Below are positions 24,037-33,647 of a stretch of DNA of 39,944 nucleotides, piece after piece; position 1 is the stretch's first letter, and every line of letters starts with the position of its first letter. The stretch covers positions 1 through 39,944 of the forward strand of contig JAGQXH010000003.1 in NCBI GenBank assembly GCA_020436695.1. Reading direction: 5' to 3'. Source of the stretch: Lewinella sp. Lineage in GTDB: Bacteria > Bacteroidota > Bacteroidia > Chitinophagales > Saprospiraceae. A program made the translations under genes and the position numbers. The notes beneath the pieces were generated by a model, which saw only the letters and a program-made list of their open reading frames with translations, was not told where the DNA came from and did not search any database.

Positions 24037-24429
24037 TCAGATGATAAATGAAACGGGCCGTGGAGGATGGAAGATATCAAAGGTGAAAGTGGTAGGAAAA
24101 AGATCGCAAAGTTCTAAGAACGATGGCTCGTGGTAGTTGCTTGTGATGATCACTTTGGCACTCTCACTGAGATCATGGATGTACAGCGTAGTAGAAGCCT
24201 TTTCCTGAACGCTGTTCGGAAGGTCCTGCTGTTTTTTTTCTTCGGCTTTCTTGAGCTGATCCGAAAGATAGCATTTTCCACTACAGAGCAGCAGGGGCTC
24301 ATCCTTATTGATACAAAGCACTTCAGCAATAAAATCCTGATGGATCTTAAAGTCAAGGATAATCCACAGCTCATTCAATTGAGCTGAAAGGAAAGACAGG
24401 AGTAATATGCTGGCCAGGAGCCGGTTCAA
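24037..24429 (-). CDS. Small exported Cys-rich protein of the copper-receptor operon
   Basis: A 130-residue protein with an N-terminal signal-like segment (LLASILLLSFLSAQ). Residues 39-53 hold three cysteines in the pattern CINKDEPLLLCSGKC, followed by YLSDQLKKAEEKK and a hydrophilic middle; the C-terminus ends in a Pro- and aromatic-rich tail with FHPP. I recall similar small proteins beside metal-related TonB receptors in Bacteroidota, which supports metal handling, but no domain name can be assigned with confidence. The start is TTG at 24429; no in-frame ATG or GTG exists upstream before a stop. A -7-like box lies only 14 bases before this start, so the leader would be very short. It precedes the OprC-like receptor gene. 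Confidence 0.72.
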   Translation of the reverse strand: MNRLLASILLLSFLSAQLNELWIILDFKIHQDFIAEVLCINKDEPLLLCSGKCYLSDQLKKAEEKKQQDLPNSVQEKASTTLYIHDLSESAKVIITSNYHEPSFLELCDLFPTTFTFDIFHPPRPVSFII

Positions 24430-24442
24430 GTGCTTTTTGCGG

Positions 24443-24450
24443 CAAATGTA
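24443..24450 (-). promoter_or_regulatory. Putative -7 box of the copper-receptor operon
   Basis: On the minus strand TACATTTG (plus-strand CAAATGTA) matches TAnnTTTG exactly. With a start point about 7 bases downstream, the TTG start at 24429 would follow within about 7 to 8 bases. Confidence 0.45.
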
Positions 24451-24487
24451 CTTAATTTCCCCAAACCTTTGTGGTCCGGTTATTATT

Positions 24488-24508
24488 GCAGACCAATCTT
24501 TGGTCTGC
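24488..24508. promoter_or_regulatory. Perfect 9-3-9 palindrome, candidate operator
   Basis: GCAGACCAA-TCT-TTGGTCTGC is a perfect inverted repeat of 9 bases with a 3-base centre. It lies 38 bases upstream of the -7 box of the small Cys protein gene and 57 bases past the GH115 stop. No T-tract follows in either direction, so an operator for a dimeric (perhaps copper-responsive) regulator is more likely than a terminator. Confidence 0.6.
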
Positions 24509-24564
24509 TAATATGCCATATAATGTTGTAACCGATCAAATTTTGACAAAACGGTGATGTAACA

Positions 24565-27435
24565 TTACCGGACACCCTCGCGGTAAACGCTCTCCGGAGG
24601 TCCCAGATAGCTCGGTTGCAGCCCACCGGCATCGATCACGAATTTCTGGAAAACAACGCCCGGGTCGACCATCCAGATTTTTAGTGTATGCTGACCGGCT
24701 TTGACTGCTTTGTGCGTCGATTGCCTGATCCGGATATGATCCGTCACCGAATTATTCCACCAGTCCGGATACTCCCAGTCCGGTTTTTCATCGCCTTCAT
24801 GTACATTAATGATCTGCGGTGCTTCATCATCGATGGCGATGGCGTATTTCAAACCTTCGTTCTTCTGGTAATTCAAAGTTGGAGAAAGGTAGGTATCAAT
24901 GCTTAAATCGCCTTCATTGAAAATTGTGAAGGTATATTCCAAACGGGGAGTGTTTTCACCCGGGACTTGCCGGTCCGAATTGGCTGGTTCCACCGTGATG
25001 GCCGCATTCGTCCGTCCCATATTGGGGATAACCGTCCAACTGATGTCGCGGGAGTCAATCTTTTGCGTGAAATGGGGCGCTTCGATAGATACTACTCCAT
25101 TGTTCTCCACAAAACCGGTCGCCTCCGGTAGGTCATTGCGAATAGGGACTTTTACCCTGAATTCCTGACCGACACCAGCAATTACCAACTCTCCGCTTTC
25201 CTGACCGGCCGGTGCTTTGTCCCAATTTACGCTGACGTACACTTTGTCTTCAAATTGTACTGTACCACTTTCCGAAGATAATTCGATCCAGTCATTATCC
25301 GTACGGACCGTATAGTTCAACGGATCGAGGCCCCGGTTAAAGATCTCGATATAGTACTGCTGATCATTAATGGGATCAAAAGAAGAAAAACTGCGACTAT
25401 ACAGTCCTCCCGGGCTCCAGCGTGATGAAGGACCGTGTTCCACAACATAACCCAAAGCGGCCGCAGTCGGGGTCTGGATATAGGAAACTTCCGGCATTTT
25501 ATTCACGGGCGGGTTGTTCCAGTTGGTATAGCCGATGTGGGTTTGGGACATCATGTGGTTCCACTTGCCACCGGCCAGATTTTCGTGGTAATATTGGATG
25601 AGTTCGGCATCTTTGAAGAACTTCTCCTTTACCTGATCGGCATAGTAATTAGTGGATGCCCGGCTTTGCCTGCCGTACAGTTGATTCTTGCCGGCGGCTA
25701 CATACATTTCGTTCAGGTTACTGCTGATCTCGATAGGGAAGTGCACCAGTTGATAATAGGCAGCTTTATGACTTTCGGGAAGCTTATGGTAGATGACTTT
25801 GCTCTGCGCCAGTAATTGTTGGTATTCCTCAATGATCTGGTCAGCTTCGCGATTGTGACTCAGACTATAGGTATCCGGCTTCAGCATTTCCGGCGTGCGG
25901 CGTGCGCTGTATTTAGTGGAAAGGGCAAGTATCCCGGCAATTTCTGCGGCGTATTCACTGCCGAATTGCTGTTCGGTCCACTTCACGTAATAGCTGGGCA
26001 GATCTTCGGCATCGATACCTTCGGCATCCCAGGCAAAGTCGAGAAAAAAGCTGATGGGCAGCTCCATCGGTTTGAGGTCGCCCACATTGACGATCCAGAG
26101 ATCCTGTACGCCCCATTGATAAGCCAGGTTCATCTGTTCCCAGACCCGTTCGATCTGGGTAACGTTGATCCAGCGGTAAGAAACCGGCCCCCCGACAAAA
26201 TCAAAGTGGTAATACATACCGTAACCTCCCGGATGGTCCAGGTCTTCTTTTTTGGGAAGGATGCGTACATTGCCCCAGTTGTCATCACAAAACAGGATCA
26301 GAATATCGTCGTCCACCCGCATGCCTTTATCGTAGTAATCCTGTACTTCCTTGTACAGGGCCCAAACCTGCGGCGTTGCTTCGATGGGTTTTCCGGTTAC
26401 TTCGGTAATGATCTTCCTTTGATCGGCAATAATGGTTTTCATCAATCCCACTGCGGTTTCCTCCGTCATGGCTTCATCGCCGTCGCCACGCATACCCAAC
26501 GTCACCACGCTTTCGCGATCTCCCATGCGCTTAATGCCTTCTTTCCAAAATTCGGTCAGTTTTTCTTTATTGGTTTCGTAGTTCCAGTCTCCTCCTTTAT
26601 AGCGGCTCCATTCCTCGTGGTAGCGCATCATAGGCTCATGATGGGTGGTGGAAATGACAATGCCGTATTCATCGGCCAGTCGGGCATTCTCGGGGTCATC
26701 CGTAGCAAATACGGCAGGGCGCCACATGGCCGGCCAGAGATAATTTCCTTTGTTGCGCAGGATCAGCTCAAAGATCTTTTCGTAGAACTGATGATTAAAT
26801 CCGCCGAATTGTTCTTCCGCCCAGTTTCGGAGGGCCGGGGCCTCATCGTTGAGAAAGATCCCCCGGTATTTGACCGAAGGCGCTTTGGATACGTATCGCT
26901 CTTTTTTGATGAACAATTCCTCACTTTTTTTAACGGGAGCATCGGCCCACCAATACCAGGGAGAAACGCCGATCTTTTCCGATAGGGTAAAGACGCCATA
27001 TGCCGCCCCACGCTTATCACTCCCGACAATGACAAGAGCTTCGTCTATCCCGCGAAACGGTTTTTTCACCGTTTGAATGATGAAACGTTCCCATTGGCTG
27101 CGAATGGCATCGACATTGAGTTTTTTTGCGGCGATCAGTTGGCGGATCAGAGGGCTGTTGTCTATGCTGCCGATAATGATTATCCGTTTCGGAGTCTGTC
27201 CCTTCGAAGAGAAGATGTCCGGTTTTTTACCCGTTACCTTTTCAATGTCGCCGGCCAGAAAGGCAGCAGATCGCTGTACCAGTATTTCATCGGCAGCATC
27301 ATACAGGATACCCGCCGTGCCGGTATCATCAACAATTGCGAAATGTTCTTTTGGATTTTGTGTATGATGGCTTACCTGTAGTTGCGCATACGACAGCGCA
27401 GGGAGCAGCAGCAAGAAGATGAAGAGATCTTTCAT
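24565..27435 (-). CDS. GH115 family alpha-glucuronidase
   Basis: A 956-residue secreted glycoside hydrolase that would remove (4-O-methyl)glucuronic acid side groups from glucuronoxylan. The signal peptide is MKDLFIFLLLLPALSYAQ. The GH115 core (about 25-620) shows YGVFTLSEKIGVSPWYWWAD, SVKYRGIFLNDEAPALRNWA, GNYLWPAMWRPAVFATDD and GIVISTTHHEPMMRYHEEW, with LGMRGDGDEAM and VQDLWIVNVGDLKPMELP further on, all typical of the family. A beta-rich C-terminal region (about 690-956) matches the GH115 C-terminal domain. The length is normal and no frameshift was seen. There is no xylan-degradation cluster around it, so it seems an isolated enzyme. Its translation start lies inside a 21-base tandem duplication. 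Confidence 0.93.
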   Translation of the reverse strand: MKDLFIFLLLLPALSYAQLQVSHHTQNPKEHFAIVDDTGTAGILYDAADEILVQRSAAFLAGDIEKVTGKKPDIFSSKGQTPKRIIIIGSIDNSPLIRQLIAAKKLNVDAIRSQWERFIIQTVKKPFRGIDEALVIVGSDKRGAAYGVFTLSEKIGVSPWYWWADAPVKKSEELFIKKERYVSKAPSVKYRGIFLNDEAPALRNWAEEQFGGFNHQFYEKIFELILRNKGNYLWPAMWRPAVFATDDPENARLADEYGIVISTTHHEPMMRYHEEWSRYKGGDWNYETNKEKLTEFWKEGIKRMGDRESVVTLGMRGDGDEAMTEETAVGLMKTIIADQRKIITEVTGKPIEATPQVWALYKEVQDYYDKGMRVDDDILILFCDDNWGNVRILPKKEDLDHPGGYGMYYHFDFVGGPVSYRWINVTQIERVWEQMNLAYQWGVQDLWIVNVGDLKPMELPISFFLDFAWDAEGIDAEDLPSYYVKWTEQQFGSEYAAEIAGILALSTKYSARRTPEMLKPDTYSLSHNREADQIIEEYQQLLAQSKVIYHKLPESHKAAYYQLVHFPIEISSNLNEMYVAAGKNQLYGRQSRASTNYYADQVKEKFFKDAELIQYYHENLAGGKWNHMMSQTHIGYTNWNNPPVNKMPEVSYIQTPTAAALGYVVEHGPSSRWSPGGLYSRSFSSFDPINDQQYYIEIFNRGLDPLNYTVRTDNDWIELSSESGTVQFEDKVYVSVNWDKAPAGQESGELVIAGVGQEFRVKVPIRNDLPEATGFVENNGVVSIEAPHFTQKIDSRDISWTVIPNMGRTNAAITVEPANSDRQVPGENTPRLEYTFTIFNEGDLSIDTYLSPTLNYQKNEGLKYAIAIDDEAPQIINVHEGDEKPDWEYPDWWNNSVTDHIRIRQSTHKAVKAGQHTLKIWMVDPGVVFQKFVIDAGGLQPSYLGPPESVYREGVR

Positions 27436-27475
27436 GGTTTTTCGTTATCGATCAATGGTTTTTCGTTGCCGATCT
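27434..27475. repeat. 21-base tandem duplication at the GH115 translation start
   Basis: Units 27434-27454 and 27455-27475 match at 18 of 21 bases; both carry ATGGTTTTTCGTT followed by CGATC. On the minus strand this duplicates the A-rich AACGAAAAACCAT element that precedes the start codon; only one copy ends in a usable ATG. Confidence 0.65.
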
Positions 27476-27624
27476 AAATTCTCTATAAGTTATGATCTAA
27501 CTCAAAGAAATAAACAATCGATTGCGTAAATTACGATAAATAATTGAATAATAAATTGAGTCCCAAATTACTCAAGTCACCGTCACGGCGTCCAAATAAT
27601 ATCGGTATCATGCTGCTCATTGGA

Positions 27625-29247
27625 TCATTTTTTCAAGATCAATTTCTGCGTGGCCCGTTCATAAGGCGTTTCTAATGTAATGAGATACATTTTTTCCGTC
27701 GAAAGATGATGGATATCCTGGTTAATGGTATGTTGACCAATGCCCTGATGGTACAATATACTAGATTCGATCAGCGCTCCGCGGGTATCTCTGATGGTCA
27801 GTTTCACATCACCGGATTTTTGCAGATGGTAATCGATGTTCAGGGCCCCTATATTGGGATTGGGGTAAATACGCATTTCCAGGGTGTCGACCTCGGTTTC
27901 ATTGGCGTCACCGAGAGACAGCACATTGTCTCTCGTGAGATAAACTTTAAATATCTGGGAAGAGGCGGAGCTTTGTGTTCCATCATTGATGAAAAAAATA
28001 TTGGGGGCCGAACTGCTGATCCCACCGTAGATGTAGCCCATAAGTGTTTTATCGCCTGGCAGTTCGCCTAATTTTACAACTTGATTGTTGTATTTCGGCA
28101 ATTCTTCATTTGGGATAAATTCCGCACCCGCACCGAGTAAGGCCGGCATCTCTACCGGAAGTTTATATTCAGTCATGGTGCCGTCGGCTGCTCTGGTCAC
28201 CTGGGCAATTGTTTTTATAAAAGGTACATCATCGTCTCGAACTAGAGATCCTGAGTCGTCGTAATATTGGGCAATACCTCCGAAGAAAACCGTATGCATT
28301 TGGTTATCAACGGCATCATATAACGGCAGTACAGCACAATGATAATGGTTGTAATACTGCTGAAAGGAATCATTGACAGCGTAACCGTCGGCATCTACAT
28401 TGACGCAGTTTAAAAAAGGCAGATCGACGGTGGGCTGGAAAACCCCCGAAAACATGGTAATGCCTTCTTCTCCATTGGGCATGATCTGGGCTACCGCATT
28501 AAAATCTCTTCTATGTAGGTTCTCGTTATCCGTATAAGACGTTAAATGATCAATGGTGATCGTGCTGCCATCATCCGTTAGAGAAAATATGCTGATCGAA
28601 TTGGTGTATTCCTGAATAAAACCAGGGCCATGATCCGGTCCCATAGGATTATATCTGCCGATAAATTTTTGACCGCCGAGCAAATAATAATGATCATTGA
28701 TCTTATTCACCCGTCCTCCCGTGACCTGAAATTTCGGATCAGTGATTTGCCTGAAATAGGCGGTGAAGTCCGTCCCGTTCATTACGGCATCGATCACCTC
28801 AGGCACTTTGATCGCCGTTAACTGACCAAAAGTAGTATGGTCTCCTTGTGTGGCGCTATAGCCATACCCACCAAAACAATACAGATAGTCACCTTCCTGA
28901 TAAAACTCCATATCCGTAGCACTTAATTGCTCCTGGATGGAAGTGGGTAGGGAGGTCAGCGTGGCGGTCCATTTTTGCCCGGCAAGCGGGTCAATGACGA
29001 TCAGTTGATTATTATGTCCTGCCAGATCGAAGGAAGCCCAGGGTTGTCTTCTATGCAGTCCGTCAAGCCTTCCCCCAACGATCAACCATTTGCCGTTGTC
29101 CTGCCCGAATGCAAAGGATTGAATGCCGCCCAGATCATCAATGTTCATGGGCTCAATAGATATGCTGAAGGGGGCCGTCTGGGACAATAAACCCAATGGG
29201 AAAAATATACAGAAAGCCAGTGCTGCCTGTTTTAAGCTGATGTTCAT
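27625..29247 (-). CDS. T9SS-exported kelch/beta-propeller-like protein
   Basis: A protein of 540 residues from the preferred start at 29247 (MNISLKQAALAFCIFFPLGL, a clear signal peptide; the longer frame to 29292 only adds a non-signal leader). The body has repeated blades with paired Gly and aromatic residues, such as KWLIVGGRLDGLHRRQPW, YLYCFGGYGYSATQGDH and YYLLGGQKFIGRYNPM, consistent with a kelch-like propeller. A type A T9SS sorting domain fills the C-terminus (about 460-540, starting LEMRIYPNPNIGALNIDY and ending ATQKLILKK). Function is unknown; it may be displayed on the cell surface. It is upstream of the GH115 gene on the same strand (gap 189 bases) and divergent from icmF. Confidence 0.82.
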   Translation of the reverse strand: MNISLKQAALAFCIFFPLGLLSQTAPFSISIEPMNIDDLGGIQSFAFGQDNGKWLIVGGRLDGLHRRQPWASFDLAGHNNQLIVIDPLAGQKWTATLTSLPTSIQEQLSATDMEFYQEGDYLYCFGGYGYSATQGDHTTFGQLTAIKVPEVIDAVMNGTDFTAYFRQITDPKFQVTGGRVNKINDHYYLLGGQKFIGRYNPMGPDHGPGFIQEYTNSISIFSLTDDGSTITIDHLTSYTDNENLHRRDFNAVAQIMPNGEEGITMFSGVFQPTVDLPFLNCVNVDADGYAVNDSFQQYYNHYHCAVLPLYDAVDNQMHTVFFGGIAQYYDDSGSLVRDDDVPFIKTIAQVTRAADGTMTEYKLPVEMPALLGAGAEFIPNEELPKYNNQVVKLGELPGDKTLMGYIYGGISSSAPNIFFINDGTQSSASSQIFKVYLTRDNVLSLGDANETEVDTLEMRIYPNPNIGALNIDYHLQKSGDVKLTIRDTRGALIESSILYHQGIGQHTINQDIHHLSTEKMYLITLETPYERATQKLILKK

Positions 29248-29313
29248 GATCGATATGTTTTGCTTACATCGACTATCGTCTATTTGTGGCAATAGCCGGT
29301 TCCGGTTCCGTTA

Positions 29314-29346
29314 AGTACTTTGCCGGGGTTAAAAGTACTATGCCGG
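29314..29346. repeat. Direct repeat pair upstream of icmF
   Basis: AGTACTTTGCCGG (29314-29326) and AGTACTATGCCGG (29334-29346) match at 12 of 13 bases with a period of exactly 20 bases, about two helical turns. Each contains the palindrome AGTACT. They lie 45-77 bases upstream of the icmF -7 box and could be regulator sites. Confidence 0.55.
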
Positions 29347-29390
29347 TCAGCTCCATATCGTGATCCATATCTCATAAGGCCGATTATACG

Positions 29391-29398
29391 TATCTTTG
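29391..29398 (+). promoter_or_regulatory. Putative -7 promoter box of icmF
   Basis: TATCTTTG, an exact TAnnTTTG match, 23 bases before the icmF ATG. It gives a short leader of about 17 bases. Confidence 0.55.
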
Positions 29399-29421
29399 CA
29401 TCGCCTTAACCAAGACCAAAA

Positions 29422-32400
29422 ATGGAAAGAATCAAACCATACCGCCCCAAACATCAGATCCGGCTGGTGACGGCCGCTTCGCTTTTCGACGGCCACGATG
29501 CGGCCATCAACATCATGCGGCGCATCATGCAAAGTACCGGTGCTGAGATCATTCATCTGGGGCATAACCGTTCTGTACAGGATATCGTCAATACTGCTAT
29601 TCAGGAAGATGTGCAGGGTATTGCCATCACTTCCTATCAGGGGGGGCACACCGAGTTTTTCAAGTATATGTTTGACCTGTTGCAAGAGCGGGGAGCCGGT
29701 CACATCCGGATATTCGGCGGCGGCGGCGGTACCATCCTGCCGGAAGAGATTGAAGAACTGAAAGCCTACGGGATTACCCGGATCTACTCCCCTGACGACG
29801 GCCGGCACATGGGCCTGCAGGGCATGATCAATGACTTGCTCAAAGCCTGCGACTTTCCGCTGGGCGGTCAGCTCAATGGGCAGGTGAAACACCTTAAGGA
29901 CAAAGATCCGCTGGCCATTGCCCGCCTGATCTCCGCAGCGGAAAATTTTCCCGATGAAAACAAAGATAAACTACTACAGATCTCCCATGAGGTGGAAGAT
30001 AAGGTCATCCCGGTAATCGGGATCACCGGGACGGGGGGAGCAGGTAAGTCCAGCCTGGTGGATGAACTCATACGCCGATTCCTGCGCGATTTTCCTGAAA
30101 AATACATCGCCATTATTTCGGTAGATCCTTCCAAGAGGAAAACGGGTGGCGCTTTGCTGGGCGATCGTATTCGTATGAATGCTGTCAACAGCGGGCGGGT
30201 GTATATGCGTTCCCTGGCCACGCGACAGAGCAATCTGGCATTGTCCAGACACGTGCAAAGTGCCGTCGATATCGTTAAGGCTGCCGGTTATGATCTGGTT
30301 ATTCTGGAAACCTCCGGGATTGGACAGTCCGATACCGAGATTGTGGATCATTCCGATCTGTCGCTCTATGTAATGACTCCGGAGTTCGGCGCAGCTACCC
30401 AGTTGGAAAAGATCGATATGCTGGACTTTGCCGATCTGGTGGCCATCAACAAATTTGATAAGCGCGGTGCTCAGGATGCACTGCGGGATGTGCGTAAGCA
30501 GTACCAGCGCAACCATCAGCTCTGGGATACGGCGGTAGAGGACATGCCGGTTTATGGTACTATTGCCTCTCAGTTTAACGACCCCGGCACTAACCGGCTG
30601 TACGCTTCTATCATGCAGCGGCTGAGTGATAAAACCGGTATTGCTTTCCCTGCTGCATCATCGGAAAACCAGGGCGACAGTGAAAAGATCTACATCATCC
30701 CACCCCACAGGACGCGCTATCTGTCTGAGATCACAGAGCATAACCGGCGCTACGACCGCTGGGTGGACCAACAGGCGGAAGTAGCCCGCCAGATCGGGGC
30801 CCTACAGGAAAGTAAGATCATTCTGGAAAAGCGATCCGGTAAGGAGACGGAACAATTGGTCGCAGCAATAGACGATGAAATTGCGCACCTGTCCCTTCTT
30901 TTGGATAAACGCAATCAACAACTACTGGAGGAATGGCCAGATAAAAAGGCCGCCTATGCGGGTGATGAGTTCGTCTATCAGATACGTGGACGCGATATCA
31001 AAGTGCCCACTTTCACCGAAAGCCTTTCCCATACCCGCATCCCGAAAGTGATCCTTCCGCATTATCACGACCGGGGCGATATCCTGAAATGGTCATTACA
31101 GGAAAATGTGCCGGGAGAATTTCCGTATACGGCGGGCGTTTTCCCGTTCAAAAGAAAAGGAGAAGACCCCACGCGAATGTTTGCCGGAGAAGGCGGACCG
31201 GAGCGCACCAATCGTCGCTTCCATTATCTTTCTCAGGGCATGCCGGCTACCCGGTTGTCGACGGCTTTTGATTCCGTAACCCTTTATGGGGAAGACCCGG
31301 ACCACCGGCCGGATATATACGGGAAAGTGGGCAATTCCGGCGTGAGTATCTGCTCGCTGGACGACGCCAAAAAACTTTACTCCGGTTTTGACCTCTGCGA
31401 TCCCAAAACGTCCGTTTCCATGACCATCAATGGGCCGGCGGCTACGATCTGTGCCTTTTTTATGAATGCGGCCATCGATCAGCGTTGTGAAAAATACATC
31501 CGGGAACATAAGCTCGAAGGCCAGGTTGAAGCCCGACTGAAAACCTTGTACGATGATCAGGACCTGCCCCGACCCGCATACAAAGGAGATATCCCGGAAG
31601 GAAATAATGGCCTGGGTTTACTGCTTCTCGGCATTACCGGTGATCAGATCTTACCGGCGGATGTCTATGGCCGGCTAAAAGCCGAAGCATTGACCGCTGT
31701 TCGCGGCACCGTGCAGGCGGATATTTTGAAAGAGGATCAGGCTCAGAATACCTGTATCTTTTCTACGGAATTCTCGCTGAAGCTCATGGGAGACGTGCAG
31801 GAATATTTTGTAGCGCATCGGGTCCGTAATTTCTATTCCGTATCCATTTCCGGGTATCATATCGCAGAGGCCGGGGCCAATCCCATCACCCAGCTCGCAT
31901 TTACGCTGGCTAATGGTTTTACCTATGTGGAGTATTACCTCTCCCGGGGAATGCATATCGATGATTTTGCGCCCAATCTGTCTTTCTTTTTTTCCAACGG
32001 AATGGATCCGGAATACGCCGTCATGGGCCGGGTGGCCCGTCGTATCTGGGCTAAGGCCATGCGGGAAAAGTACGGCGCCAACGAACGCAGCCAAAAACTC
32101 AAATATCATATTCAGACCTCTGGTCGCTCGCTGCACGCCCAGGAGATTGCCTTCAACGATATCCGCACAACGCTCCAGGCATTGTATGCCATCTACGATA
32201 ATTGCAACAGTCTGCACACCAATGCCTACGACGAGGCCATTACTACCCCCACAGAGGAAAGTGTACGACGGGCGGTGGCCATCCAGTTGGTCATTAACCA
32301 CGAACTGGGACTGGCCAGGAATGAAAACCCCTTGCAGGGGGCTTTCATCATCGAAGAGCTGACCGACCTGGTGGAAGAGGCCGTACTGGTCGAGTTTGAC

Positions 32401-32802
32401 CGCATTACGGAAAGAGGGGGCGTACTGGGTGCCATGGAAACCATGTACCAGCGCAGTCGCATTCAGGAGGAGAGTATGTACTACGAAACGCTGAAACACA
32501 ACGGCCAGCTTCCCATCATCGGGGTCAATACTTTTTTGAGTGACAGCGGCTCACCCACGATCGTGCCGAAAGAAGTGATCCGTGCTTCAGCGGAGGAAAA
32601 AGAAAATCAGATCGACAATCTACAGTTATTACACCGCTCCCGGAAAGCTGAAGCTGCACCTGCTTTGAAAAAGCTACAGAAGGTGGCGGCGGCCAACGGC
32701 AATATTTTTGCCGAATTGGTAGAGGCCGTGAAATTCTGTTCACTAGGGCAGATCACACATGCACTGTATGAAGTAGGGGGGCAGTATCGGAGGAATATGT
32801 AA
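29422..32802 (+). CDS. icmF: Fused isobutyryl-CoA mutase (B12-dependent, with G-protein chaperone)
   Basis: A 1126-residue fusion enzyme that interconverts isobutyryl-CoA and n-butyryl-CoA (some homologs act on pivalyl- or isovaleryl-CoA) by adenosylcobalamin radical chemistry. Residues 12-140 are the B12-binding domain, with the base-off ligand His25 in SLFDGHDAA and the following [17 protein letters not shown]. Residues about 190-420 are the MeaI-type G-protein chaperone with the P-loop [13 protein letters not shown] and [12 protein letters not shown]. The rest is the mutase TIM barrel and C-terminal region with [20 protein letters not shown] and [16 protein letters not shown]. Domain order and length match IcmF rather than methylmalonyl-CoA mutase. 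No partner genes flank it. Repeat sites upstream hint at regulation, possibly by an acyl-CoA-responsive factor. Confidence 0.95.
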   Translation: MERIKPYRPKHQIRLVTAASLFDGHDAAINIMRRIMQSTGAEIIHLGHNRSVQDIVNTAIQEDVQGIAITSYQGGHTEFFKYMFDLLQERGAGHIRIFGGGGGTILPEEIEELKAYGITRIYSPDDGRHMGLQGMINDLLKACDFPLGGQLNGQVKHLKDKDPLAIARLISAAENFPDENKDKLLQISHEVEDKVIPVIGITGTGGAGKSSLVDELIRRFLRDFPEKYIAIISVDPSKRKTGGALLGDRIRMNAVNSGRVYMRSLATRQSNLALSRHVQSAVDIVKAAGYDLVILETSGIGQSDTEIVDHSDLSLYVMTPEFGAATQLEKIDMLDFADLVAINKFDKRGAQDALRDVRKQYQRNHQLWDTAVEDMPVYGTIASQFNDPGTNRLYASIMQRLSDKTGIAFPAASSENQGDSEKIYIIPPHRTRYLSEITEHNRRYDRWVDQQAEVARQIGALQESKIILEKRSGKETEQLVAAIDDEIAHLSLLLDKRNQQLLEEWPDKKAAYAGDEFVYQIRGRDIKVPTFTESLSHTRIPKVILPHYHDRGDILKWSLQENVPGEFPYTAGVFPFKRKGEDPTRMFAGEGGPERTNRRFHYLSQGMPATRLSTAFDSVTLYGEDPDHRPDIYGKVGNSGVSICSLDDAKKLYSGFDLCDPKTSVSMTINGPAATICAFFMNAAIDQRCEKYIREHKLEGQVEARLKTLYDDQDLPRPAYKGDIPEGNNGLGLLLLGITGDQILPADVYGRLKAEALTAVRGTVQADILKEDQAQNTCIFSTEFSLKLMGDVQEYFVAHRVRNFYSVSISGYHIAEAGANPITQLAFTLANGFTYVEYYLSRGMHIDDFAPNLSFFFSNGMDPEYAVMGRVARRIWAKAMREKYGANERSQKLKYHIQTSGRSLHAQEIAFNDIRTTLQALYAIYDNCNSLHTNAYDEAITTPTEESVRRAVAIQLVINHELGLARNENPLQGAFIIEELTDLVEEAVLVEFDRITERGGVLGAMETMYQRSRIQEESMYYETLKHNGQLPIIGVNTFLSDSGSPTIVPKEVIRASAEEKENQIDNLQLLHRSRKAEAAPALKKLQKVAAANGNIFAELVEAVKFCSLGQITHALYEVGGQYRRNM

Positions 32803-32813
32803 GAGAGTCAATA

Positions 32814-32873
32814 GTCGATTGTCCGGAGTAGCGAGAAAAGACTGCTGACTGCCGGCTATCTACTGCCGACTAG
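32814..32873. repeat. Imperfect inverted repeat downstream of icmF
   Basis: The stretch starting AGTCAATAGTCGATTGTCCGG faces, imperfectly, GCCGGCTATCTACTGCCGACT. Several short words (AGTC, GACTGC, CCGG) recur in both orientations. Probably an RNA structure at the icmF transcript end; there is no T-tract. Boundaries are approximate. Confidence 0.45.
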
Positions 32874-33050
32874 CAAAGTGACCTCTGTCGGCTTTTTCGT
32901 CTAATTATCACCCGGATATTTACCGGATTTGTAACCATTTCCATATTTTTCGTAAAATAATTCTCCGGGCTTAGAAGTTTGTATTTTCAAGCGACTATGA
33001 CCCTCCAACCAATTTCTCCCGAAATTCGTTGTTTAAAACCGGATGAATAC

Positions 33051-33587
33051 ATGAAAGCTTTGGTCGTAATTGTTCTACTGCTGGTAGGAGTTGTCGGGCA
33101 TAAATGCACGGCTCAGACCGCCGCTAAGGGAAAGCGGGGCAGAACATGTTCGCCCATTACTTTATTTCTGAAATCCAGAACCATCCTGGAAAAAGGCCGT
33201 TGGTCGCTTTGTGCTGATGTGGCCATGAATAAGAACAGCCTGCCTTATTCGCGTTTGGGAGGGAACCTGCTGAAGCAATATCACGGCAGTGCACCGGTTT
33301 ATAGTGCCTTTTCCCTAAACAGCTTCTGCGCCATTGAAGGCGGAGCCTATCTGGGAATGGTAGCCAATCGCGCTGAGGCATTGGGTGAGCTTCCGCTACC
33401 GGCATATGTGGATACCAGCTATGATCTTGGATTCGACTCTGGCCTGGTCTCCGGACTTAGTTTTGATCTGGAAAAATTTGGCAGGCTTAGATTACGTTAT
33501 AATTACGGATTATCGAAGATCTTGAATATCGATGACCGCATAGTAAAGACGAGAAGACTGGATCTCGGTCTTAATGTTCGATTCTAA
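33051..33587 (+). CDS. Small exported outer-membrane-like beta protein
   Basis: A hypothetical protein of 178 residues from the ATG at 33051. That start is preferred because it gives a signal peptide (MKALVVIVLLLVGVVGHKCTAQ); the longer frame from 32979 adds a non-signal leader. The mature part alternates polar and hydrophobic residues in strand-like pieces (GAYLGMVANRAEALGELPLP, SGLVSGLSFDLEKFGRLRLRY, LDLGLNVRF) and ends in Phe, as outer-membrane barrels do. It resembles a small outer-membrane beta-barrel but I do not recognise a family. A strong hairpin terminator lies 60 bases downstream. It probably has its own promoter, since icmF ends in an inverted repeat about 180 bases upstream. Confidence 0.65.
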   Translation: MKALVVIVLLLVGVVGHKCTAQTAAKGKRGRTCSPITLFLKSRTILEKGRWSLCADVAMNKNSLPYSRLGGNLLKQYHGSAPVYSAFSLNSFCAIEGGAYLGMVANRAEALGELPLPAYVDTSYDLGFDSGLVSGLSFDLEKFGRLRLRYNYGLSKILNIDDRIVKTRRLDLGLNVRF

Positions 33588-33647
33588 TCGGCTCTTTCTA
33601 AAAAAATCACACGGAAAATTATTTTCGTTTCATGGGATTCTTTTGGC

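Noticed and set aside
25816..26985. 389-residue open frame antisense to the GH115 gene
   Set aside because: It lies fully inside a well-supported GH115 gene on the other strand, has no family signature, and such long antisense frames are common in GC-balanced coding DNA.
31675..32499. 274-residue open frame antisense to icmF
   Set aside because: Fully overlaps the icmF mutase domain; no recognisable domain or promoter.
29422..32802. Calling the mutase a methylmalonyl-CoA mutase
   Set aside because: Domain order (B12 domain, G-protein, mutase in one chain), length, and the FPFKR...MFAGEG context match IcmF instead.
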